The translations under genes were made by a program, and so were the position numbers. Below, piece by piece: positions 43,124 through 49,649 of a stretch of DNA of 64,000 nt. This DNA comes from Nocardia huaxiensis (lineage in GTDB: Bacteria > Actinomycetota > Actinomycetes > Mycobacteriales > Mycobacteriaceae). The stretch's first letter is position 1. Each line of letters opens with the position of its first letter. The DNA is taken from assembly GCF_013744875.1 (NCBI RefSeq), contig NZ_CP059399.1, forward strand, positions 372,001 to 436,000. Reading direction: 5' to 3'. The notes under the pieces were generated by a model. The model saw nothing but the letters and a program-made list of their open reading frames with translations, did not search any database and had not been told where the DNA came from.

Positions 43124-43162
43124 CGGCCCCGCCGCCGCTGTTGACCAGCGACGGCGGGGCCG
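43124..43162. terminator. Terminator hairpin after mycolyltransferase gene 2
   Basis: CGGCCCCGCCG pairs with CGGCGGGGCCG, and the stem continues as CGCTG/CAGCG after one mismatch around a TTGAC loop. No U-tract, but the stem is long. Confidence 0.7.
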
Positions 43163-43359
43163 AGTCGTATCTCCGGCGGCCCGAACAGGATTGGCTGAGC
43201 GCTTGCTCGGGAAGATCACTATCAAGACTCGCCGCGCCCGGATATAGCAACACGCCCGGTCGGACGTCCGATACTCATGTCGTAGCGAAGATTGAGGTCG
43301 GGATTCATCTGCTCGGAAGAATTGCTCGAAGTCACTGGTCGGACGGAGGACTGAGGTCG

Positions 43360-44406
43360 ATGCGCGGTGCCAGGTTGAAACGATCGCTTCTGGGGATAGC
43401 GGCAGCGTTGCTAATGCCATTGGGCCTCGCGGCCCCCATGACCGCTCCCGCGCACGCGGCGTTCGACCCGGCGGCCTTCGACTTCTGGGTGGACTCCCCG
43501 GTCATGGGACCCATCAAGACCCGCGTGCTGCGCGCGGCCGACGGCAATACCAATCGCGTGGTCTACGCACTGGACGGCCAGCGCGCCACCGAGATCATCA
43601 GCGGCTGGGAGAACGACACCAATGTGCCCGCCGTGCTTGCCAGTTGGAACATCAATGTCGTGATGCCCGTCGGCGGGCAGTCCAGTTTCTACGCCGACTG
43701 GGATCAGCCCAGTTCCTGGTTCGGCGTCCCGCCGGGCGCGGGCTCGTCGGCCGCCAACACCGGTTCGGGCGCGACCGAGGCGCTGGGCGCGGGTCCGGGC
43801 AAGAGCTACCGGTACGCGTGGGAATCCTTCCTGACCAACGAGCTGCGCTGGGCGTTGCGAGATCGCCTGGGCTTCAACCCCAATCGCAACGGCGTGTTCG
43901 GCCTGTCCATGGGTGGCAGCGCGGCGCTGGTGCTGGCCAACTACCACCCGGACCAGTTCTCCTTCGCCGGTTCGTTCTCCGGCTACCTGAACATCTCCGC
44001 GCCCGGCATGCGTGAGGCCATCCGCCTGGCCATGATCGACGCGGGCGGCTACAACGTCGACTGCATGGCCGTGCCGTGGGGCCCGAACTGGTTGCGCATG
44101 GACCCGTTCGTCTTCGCGCCGACGCTGATCGCCAACAACACCCGGCTCTGGATCGCCGCCGGCAGCGGCCTGCCCATGCAGCAGGATCTGGAGATCCCGT
44201 TCGGCGCGGCCGCGGACCGGCTGGTCCGGGGTGGGCCGCTGGAGGCGTTGGCGCTGGCGAACACTCGCGCTTTCCAAGCCCGCATGCTGTCCCTGGGCGC
44301 GACGAACGCGGTGTATTCGTTCCCGAACGCCGGTCTGCACGCGTGGACCAACTGGCAGGACGAGGCCTACCGCATGATTCCGGACCTGTCCGCGAATATC
44401 GGCTGA
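43360..44406 (+). CDS. Antigen-85-type mycolyltransferase 3 (Gly/Ser/Ala insert)
   Basis: 348 residues from ATG 43360, with GGAGGACTGAGG upstream. The signal peptide ends near AHA-AF. Catalytic S183 (FGLSMGGSAALVLANYHPDQF), Glu in GPLEALALANTRAF and His in GLHAWTNWQ are present. The variable loop is VPPGAGSSAANTGSGATEALGAGPGKSYRYAWE, again Gly/Ser/Ala-rich and without the Ag85 disulphide. HAW replaces the usual HSW or HNW at the active-site His. It is closest to gene 2 over SFAGSFSGYLNISAPGMREAIRLAM. The inverted repeat of about 90 bp starts 6 nt after its stop and separates it from gene 4. Confidence 0.93.
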   Translation: MRGARLKRSLLGIAAALLMPLGLAAPMTAPAHAAFDPAAFDFWVDSPVMGPIKTRVLRAADGNTNRVVYALDGQRATEIISGWENDTNVPAVLASWNINVVMPVGGQSSFYADWDQPSSWFGVPPGAGSSAANTGSGATEALGAGPGKSYRYAWESFLTNELRWALRDRLGFNPNRNGVFGLSMGGSAALVLANYHPDQFSFAGSFSGYLNISAPGMREAIRLAMIDAGGYNVDCMAVPWGPNWLRMDPFVFAPTLIANNTRLWIAAGSGLPMQQDLEIPFGAAADRLVRGGPLEALALANTRAFQARMLSLGATNAVYSFPNAGLHAWTNWQDEAYRMIPDLSANIG

Positions 44407-44412
44407 CCGCCT

Positions 44413-44503
44413 GGTCATCCCGGCATGCTTTTGGCCGGGATCCACACAGTCGAAAGACGCCGTCAAATGTGTGGATCCCGGCCAAAAACGCGCCGGGATG
44501 ACG
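44413..44503. repeat. Dispersed inverted repeat, copy 3
   Basis: Arms GGTCATCCCGGCATGCTTTT...GGATCCACA and TGTGGATCC...GCGCCGGGATGACG, starting 6 nt after the stop of mycolyltransferase 3. Its loop (CAGTCGAAAGACGCCGTCAA) resembles that of copy 4 (CCGTCGAAGGAGTGCGTCAA), so these two copies are closely related. Confidence 0.92.
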
Positions 44504-44637
44504 GCGGCTGCATCACGATTTGGCCTACTGGGGCGTTTACCGCGGTATCCGCTCCGAATTACCGCCTATAAGAACCCTGAGCGCCAAAGTGCACTGGGTT
44601 GCGCGCGGGTCAACGGTGATCGGCGAGAGGCGGAACG

Positions 44638-45606
44638 ATGCGGTCTGCTCTGAGGCGTGTGTTCGTGGCCGTGGCGTGCGCGCTGGCGCTGCCGATGACG
44701 CTGGGTGCGGGGGGTGTCGCACCGGTGGCCTCGGCGTCCTTCGACCCCGCCGGGCACGACTTCTGGGTCGATTCGAGTATGGGCCCGATCAAAACGCGCA
44801 TTTTCCGCGCACTGGACGGCAATACGCAACGTGTGGTGTACGCCCTCGACGGGCTGCGCGCGCGAAACGACTTGTCCGGCTGGGAGATCGACACCGAGAT
44901 CTCGCGCGTGCTCACCGCGTGGAACATCAATGTGGTGATGCCGGTCGGCGGGCAATCCAGCTTCTATTCCGATTGGGTGGCGCCCAGCAATACCAATGGC
45001 CAGACCTTCACCTATGCCTGGGAGACCTTCCTGACCCGGGATCTGCGCAATGCGATGGCGGCGCGGCTGGGATTCAACCCGCACGGCAACGGTGTGCTGG
45101 GCCTGTCCATGGGCGGCAGCGCGGCCCTGGTGCTCGCCGCCTATCACCCGGATCAGTTCCGTTATGCCGCATCATATTCCGGTTATTTGAATATCTCCGC
45201 GCCCGGTATGCGCGAAGCCCTGCGCGCCGCGCTGCTGGATGCGGGCGGCTACAACATCGACTCCATGTGGGGCCCGCCGTGGAGTGAATTGTGGTTGCGC
45301 AACGATCCTTTCGTCTTCGCGGAACGCCTGCGCGCCAATGGGACTCGGTTGTGGATCTCCAGCGGTAACGGCGTGCCGGGCACCCGGGACGCGGTGCGCA
45401 GCCCACTCGATGCGTACAACCTCACGAATGCGGCCGGGCTGGAGAGCGTCGCATTGGCCAATACCCGGGCATTCCAGGCACGGATGGAGTCGTACGGGCC
45501 GTGCAATGCGGTGTTCGACTACACGCCCGATGGCGTTCACTCCTGGTCCTACTGGCAGGACCAGGTCTTCAAGATGCTGCCCGACATGAGCGCGAACCTC
45601 GGTTGA
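44638..45606 (+). CDS. Antigen-85-type mycolyltransferase 4
   Basis: 322 residues and the shortest of the eight. The signal peptide ends near ASA-SF. Catalytic S157 (LGLSMGGSAALVLAAYHPDQF), Glu in GLESVALANTRAF and His in GVHSWSYWQ are present. The loop between SSFYSDW and FTYAWETFL is short (VAPSNTNGQT) as in genes 5 and 7, without the Gly/Ser insert of genes 1-3. Overall it resembles genes 1-3 in the N-terminal FDPAGHDFWVDSSMGPIKTRIFRALDGN block, so it probably represents that lineage before the insert or after its loss. GAGAGGCGG lies upstream of ATG 44638. Confidence 0.93.
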   Translation: MRSALRRVFVAVACALALPMTLGAGGVAPVASASFDPAGHDFWVDSSMGPIKTRIFRALDGNTQRVVYALDGLRARNDLSGWEIDTEISRVLTAWNINVVMPVGGQSSFYSDWVAPSNTNGQTFTYAWETFLTRDLRNAMAARLGFNPHGNGVLGLSMGGSAALVLAAYHPDQFRYAASYSGYLNISAPGMREALRAALLDAGGYNIDSMWGPPWSELWLRNDPFVFAERLRANGTRLWISSGNGVPGTRDAVRSPLDAYNLTNAAGLESVALANTRAFQARMESYGPCNAVFDYTPDGVHSWSYWQDQVFKMLPDMSANLG

Positions 45607-45792
45607 CGCCAATAATTCTCCGTAGGTAGCGACATCACGGTGGATTCGCGATAAAGTCACGGCACCATTACGCTCGCATCCGAAGTGTCGGGATTCGTTG
45701 TGAGTGCGCTGATCGCTTATGCCACATGGCTATTGCCGTGTCCATAGGCGGCACAATTGAAAACTACAGCAGTAGCAGAAGGAGCAGTATCC

Positions 45793-46827
45793 ATGCGTTT
45801 CGGCAGGTCCGCCGTGGCGGGAGGAGCCCCGTCCGGCCGTAGTGCTCACCGCCGTTGGAGCGCACGACTATTGGCCGCGGGCGCCGCCGCCCTGGCCATC
45901 CCGACCGCCGCGGCTGTGGCCGCCCCGTCCATCGCGCTCGCTGCCCCGGCGCACGGCCCGGTGCATCGCAGTCCCGCCGGCGGTTTCGAAGAGCTGATGG
46001 TTCCGTCCAGCATGGGCCCGGTCAAGGTCCAGGTGCAGTGGGCGAAGAACGGCGGCAGCAAGGCGCTCTACCTGCTCGACGGTCTGCGCGCCCGGGACGA
46101 TCGCAATGCCTGGTCCTTCGAGACCAATGCCATGCAGCAGTTCGAGAACGACGACATCACCCTGGTGATGCCGGTCGGCGGGCAGTCCAGCTGGTACGCG
46201 GACTGGACCTCGGCGTCCAACACCAACGGTCAGAAGTACACCTACAAGTGGGAGACCTTCCTGACCAAGGAACTCCCCGATTTCCTTGCCGGATACGGTG
46301 TTTCGAAGACCAACAACGCGATCGTCGGTCTGTCGATGTCGGGTCCGGCCGCGCTGCGCCTGGCCGCCTACAACCGTGGCATGTTCAAGCACGCGTCGTC
46401 CTTCTCGGGCCCGCTGAACTGGAACGCCCCGGGTATGCGTGAGGCCATCCGCGTCATGATGCTGGATGCCGGTCGCTTCAATGTGGACTCCATGGCAGCC
46501 CCGTGGAGCCCGGCGTGGCTGCGCATGGACCCGGCCGTGTTCGCCCCGCAGCTGAAGGGTCTGCCGATGTACATCTCGGCCGCCTCCGGTCTGCCGGGTT
46601 CGCACGACGCACCGAATTCCGCTGTGGGCGTGTTCAATACGGCCAACGCCATGGGCATCGAGGCCATCTCGATGGTCACCACCCGCCTGTTCCAGCAGCG
46701 CCTGAACTCGCTGGGCATCAACTCGGCGGTGTACGACTTCCCGGCCAGCGGCACGCACTCCTGGAAGTACTGGGAGGACGAGCTCTGGAAGGCCCGCCCG
46801 CACATCCTGGGCGCGCTGAACGGCTGA
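45793..46827 (+). CDS. Antigen-85-type mycolyltransferase 5 (closest to classic FbpA)
   Basis: 344 residues from ATG 45793 with AAGGAG 8 nt upstream. After the signal (cleavage near ALA-AP) the mature protein starts like classic antigen 85: GGFEELMVPSSMGPVKVQVQWAKNGG and ALYLLDGLRARDDRNAWSFETNAM. Catalytic S181 (VGLSMSGPAALRLAAY), Glu in MGIEAISMVTTRLF and His in GTHSWKYWE are present. GLSMSGPAA and the SGPLNWNAPGMREAI segment depart from the other members near the nucleophile. It is very similar to gene 7, and its neighbour gene 6 to gene 8, pointing to duplication of a two-gene block. A GC-rich hairpin and a classical terminator follow. Confidence 0.93.
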   Translation: MRFGRSAVAGGAPSGRSAHRRWSARLLAAGAAALAIPTAAAVAAPSIALAAPAHGPVHRSPAGGFEELMVPSSMGPVKVQVQWAKNGGSKALYLLDGLRARDDRNAWSFETNAMQQFENDDITLVMPVGGQSSWYADWTSASNTNGQKYTYKWETFLTKELPDFLAGYGVSKTNNAIVGLSMSGPAALRLAAYNRGMFKHASSFSGPLNWNAPGMREAIRVMMLDAGRFNVDSMAAPWSPAWLRMDPAVFAPQLKGLPMYISAASGLPGSHDAPNSAVGVFNTANAMGIEAISMVTTRLFQQRLNSLGINSAVYDFPASGTHSWKYWEDELWKARPHILGALNG

Positions 46828-46889
46828 TCGTCCTCGCGGTTCGGGCGGCGCGGCCCTGAGGGCTCCGCCGCCCGCCTCCTGGAGGGTTC

Positions 46890-46902
46890 GGGGCGAAGCC
46901 CC
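46890..46902. terminator. GGGGC-GAA-GCCCC hairpin
   Basis: Short triloop palindrome after mycolyltransferase 5, of the same type as those at 27560-27602 and (imperfect, GGGGC-GAA-GCCTC) 32366-32378. These look like a recurring intergenic hairpin motif of this genome. Confidence 0.45.
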
Positions 46903-46942
46903 TGAGAGCTTCGAGAGTTGCTCTCCCACAATGAAATACCCG

Positions 46943-46980
46943 ATACCGGTCGCCTCTCACCAGAGGTGGCCGGTATTTTT
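46943..46980 (+). terminator. Rho-independent terminator after mycolyltransferase 5
   Basis: ATACCGG..GCCTCT pairs with AGAGG..CCGGTAT with small internal mismatches, and is followed by TTTTT. It ends 20 bp before the -10 of the next gene, isolating genes 5 and 6 transcriptionally. Confidence 0.85.
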
Positions 46981-47000
46981 GTCTTCTGCTGAAGTGGCGG

Positions 47001-47006
47001 TAGAAC
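47001..47006 (+). promoter_or_regulatory. -10 element, leaderless mycolyltransferase 6 gene
   Basis: TAGAAC lies 6 nt before GTG 47013, with no ribosome-binding site between. Gene 8 has the identical arrangement (TACAAA, 6 nt, GTG 49650). Confidence 0.6.
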
Positions 47007-47012
47007 TCTACT

Positions 47013-48365
47013 GTGACAGGGGTGGCGAGAGTTAGCAGACGCAGATCCGGGCGCGGGGGGCTGGCCGCGCTCGCCATGGCAGCCACGGTGGCGGTTACGG
47101 CAGGTCCCGCGATGGCGGAACCCGCTGCGGCGGTGGCGAGCCCGTCGATCCGAAATGTGGTGTGGCTGACCGATCGTCGCGTCGCGCTGTGGGTGGACTC
47201 GCCCGCGATGGGCACCCAGATCCAGGTCCAGCTGCTGTTGGCCAGAGACTGGAACCGAACACCGGAGGCGCGTTTCCCGACGCTGCTCATGCTGGACGGG
47301 TTGCGCGCCACCGACGATCAGAGCGGCTGGACGAAAGAGGCTGGGGCGGAAGCCTTCTACGCGGACAAGAACATCACTGTCGTATTGCCGGTGGGCGGCA
47401 TGTCGAGTTTCTACACCGACTGGCGAAGACCGGACAATGGTAAGACCTACCGCTGGGAAACGTTCCTCACCAAGGAATTACCGCCCCTGCTGGACAAGCA
47501 GTGGCGCACCTCGAATGTGCGCGGCATAGTCGGCCTGTCGATGGGCGGCACCGCGGCCATGGCACTCGCCGCCCGCAATCCCGGCTTCGCCCGCTACGTG
47601 GCGTCCTTCTCCGGCCTGCTCACCCTCACCACGCTCGGCATGCCGCAGGCGATCGGTTACGCCATGCGTGATGCGGGCGGCTACGACGCCGAGGCCATGT
47701 GGGGCACGCCCACCGATGCCGAATGGGCCGCGCACGATCCGTATGCGCTGGCGGAAAAGCTCAAGGGCACAAGTATTTACGTGTCCAGCGGCAGTGGTCT
47801 GGCGGGTCCGAACGACATTCCCTCCGGCATTCCGGGCGTGAGCACCAACTGGACGGGCATGGCGCTGGAGGTCCTGTCGCGGCTGTCCTCGTTGCAGTTC
47901 GTGGCGAAGCTGAACAAGCTGAGCATTCCGGTGCAGATCAACTACCGTCCCTCCGGTACGCATTCCTGGCCGTACTGGGATTTCGAGATGCGCCAGTCCT
48001 GGCCGCAGGCGGCGGCCGCGCTCGGGGTGGAGGCGGCCAAGCCGGACTGCGCCGCGGGCGGCGAGATTCTCGTTGCGGCGCTGGGCAAGTCGTGGCTGGG
48101 GGACTGTCTCACCGGTGAGTTCCCGGTGGCGGGCGGCGCGGTGCAGGATTTCCGGGGTGGCCGGGTGCTGTGGTCGGCGGCGACGGGGGCGCACGCGGTG
48201 GGCGGCATGATCGCCGGGGCCTATCAGGGCGCGGCGGGACCCGGTGGGGCGCTCGGTTTTCCAACAACTGACGAATCGCCCATACCGGGCGGTGGTGTGC
48301 GGCAGGACTTTCAGCGCGGCTACATCTCCTTCCGCGAGGGCAAGGCCGAGATACACGCCAGCTGA
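47013..48365 (+). CDS. Mycolyltransferase 6 with two C-terminal LGFP-like repeats
   Basis: 450 residues from a leaderless GTG 47013. The signal peptide ends near AMA-EP. The catalytic domain (about 45-345) has S176 (VGLSMGGTAAMALAARNPGF), Glu in MALEVLSRLSS and His in GTHSWPYWDFEM; WLTDRRVALWVDSPAMGTQIQVQLLLARDW is the lineage-specific start. Residues 350-445 hold two LGFP-like repeats (GGAVQDFRGGRVLWSAATGAHAVGG; GGALGFPTTDESPIPGGGVRQDFQRGYISF). Such repeats occur in corynebacterial mycolyltransferase CMytA and are thought to hold the enzyme in the wall. A shorter relative of gene 8. Confidence 0.93.
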   Translation: MTGVARVSRRRSGRGGLAALAMAATVAVTAGPAMAEPAAAVASPSIRNVVWLTDRRVALWVDSPAMGTQIQVQLLLARDWNRTPEARFPTLLMLDGLRATDDQSGWTKEAGAEAFYADKNITVVLPVGGMSSFYTDWRRPDNGKTYRWETFLTKELPPLLDKQWRTSNVRGIVGLSMGGTAAMALAARNPGFARYVASFSGLLTLTTLGMPQAIGYAMRDAGGYDAEAMWGTPTDAEWAAHDPYALAEKLKGTSIYVSSGSGLAGPNDIPSGIPGVSTNWTGMALEVLSRLSSLQFVAKLNKLSIPVQINYRPSGTHSWPYWDFEMRQSWPQAAAALGVEAAKPDCAAGGEILVAALGKSWLGDCLTGEFPVAGGAVQDFRGGRVLWSAATGAHAVGGMIAGAYQGAAGPGGALGFPTTDESPIPGGGVRQDFQRGYISFREGKAEIHAS

Positions 48366-48509
48366 ATCGGATTCCGCCCGGTTCCCGGTGGCCGCGTATA
48401 AACTGCCACCGCCCGGGCGTTCGATTCCCGAACCTGCGCTTCTACCGGGCGAAAGCGAATTCTCCACGTTCGATGTCGTTTGTCCCCTGCGGTTCAGGAG
48501 CTCATGTTC

Positions 48510-49544
48510 ATGGCAGCACAGGGCGTTACGTCATGCCCAGACCTCGGTTCGAATCGAAAGGCCATCCGGCGCACCCGCGTACGACGCGGGTGGCGGCGAC
48601 GGCTGCTCACGGTCGCCGCGGCGGTGATCGCGCTGCCGGGTCTCGCCGGACCGGCGCTGGCCCTGCCCGCGCACACTCCGGTCCACCGGACGCCGCAGGG
48701 CGGGTTCGAGGAGCTCATGGTCCCCTCCAGCATGGGACCGGTGAAGGTGCAGGTGCAGTGGGCCCGCCACGGTGGTGACGCGGCGCTGTACCTGCTCGAC
48801 GGTCTGCGCGCCCGCGACGACTTCAATGCGTGGAGCTTCGAAACCAATGCGCTGCAACTGTTCGCCGAGGACGACGTCACCCTGGTGATGCCGGTCGGCG
48901 GGCAGTCCAGCTTCTATACGGACTGGCGGATGCCGTCGAGCACCAACGGGCAGAAGTTCACCTACCGCTGGGAGACCTTCCTGACCGAGGAGCTGCCGGC
49001 CTTCCTGGAGCAGTACGGCGTCTCCCGCACCCGCAACGCCGTGGCCGGTCTGTCCATGGGCGGTTCGGCCGCGCTGGCGCTGGCCGCGTATCACCGCGAC
49101 CAGTTCAAGCACGCGTCCTCGTTCTCCGGATACCTCAATATCTCCGCGCCCGGCATGCGCGAGGCCATCCGCATCGCCATGCTCGACGCGGGCCGCTTCA
49201 ATGTGGATTCCATGGCGTGGCCGTGGAGCCCGGCGTGGCTGCGCATGGACCCGTTCGTCTTCGCGCCGCAGCTGCGCGGGCTGCCCATGTACATCTCCTC
49301 GGCGTGGGGCATTCCGGGCCCGTACGACAATCCGGAGGGTCCGGTCGGCTACTTCAATACCGTGAATGCCGTTGCGCTGGAGGCGCTGTCGATGGTGAAC
49401 ACGCTGTCGTTCATGACCCGGCTGAACAATCTGGACATCGGCGCGCGCTACGCCCTCCAGACGCGCGGCACGCATTCCTGGGGCTACTGGCAGGAACAGC
49501 TGGGTGCGGCGCGGCCGGATATTTTGGCCTCGCTGGGTTTGTAG
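48510..49544 (+). CDS. Antigen-85-type mycolyltransferase 7 (paralogue of 5)
   Basis: 344 residues from ATG 48510 (GGAG 9 nt upstream; ATG 48504 is too close to that site). The signal peptide has an Arg-rich n-region (RTRVRRGWRRRLL) and ends near ALA-LP. The mature start VHRTPQGGFEELMVPSSMGPVKVQVQWARHGG and ALYLLDGLRARDDFNAWSFETNAL nearly duplicate gene 5. Catalytic S182 (AGLSMGGSAALALAAYHRDQF), Glu in VALEALSMVNTLSF and His in GTHSWGYWQ are present. Gene 5 differs around the nucleophile (SMSGPAA against SMGGSAA here), so the two copies may differ in rate or acceptor. Confidence 0.93.
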   Translation: MAAQGVTSCPDLGSNRKAIRRTRVRRGWRRRLLTVAAAVIALPGLAGPALALPAHTPVHRTPQGGFEELMVPSSMGPVKVQVQWARHGGDAALYLLDGLRARDDFNAWSFETNALQLFAEDDVTLVMPVGGQSSFYTDWRMPSSTNGQKFTYRWETFLTEELPAFLEQYGVSRTRNAVAGLSMGGSAALALAAYHRDQFKHASSFSGYLNISAPGMREAIRIAMLDAGRFNVDSMAWPWSPAWLRMDPFVFAPQLRGLPMYISSAWGIPGPYDNPEGPVGYFNTVNAVALEALSMVNTLSFMTRLNNLDIGARYALQTRGTHSWGYWQEQLGAARPDILASLGL

Positions 49545-49637
49545 GCGGCCCGGTTTGTCTACCCCGGTGGAAAACTGATCGTTTGCCGGAGTGTCGGATC
49601 TCCGCGCGTCCTACCGGGTGATGCGGCCGATCAGGGG

Positions 49638-49643
49638 TACAAA
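49638..49643 (+). promoter_or_regulatory. -10 element, leaderless mycolyltransferase 8 gene
   Basis: TACAAA lies 6 nt before GTG 49650, the same geometry as at gene 6; no Shine-Dalgarno sequence. Confidence 0.6.
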
Positions 49644-49649
49644 AGTTGT

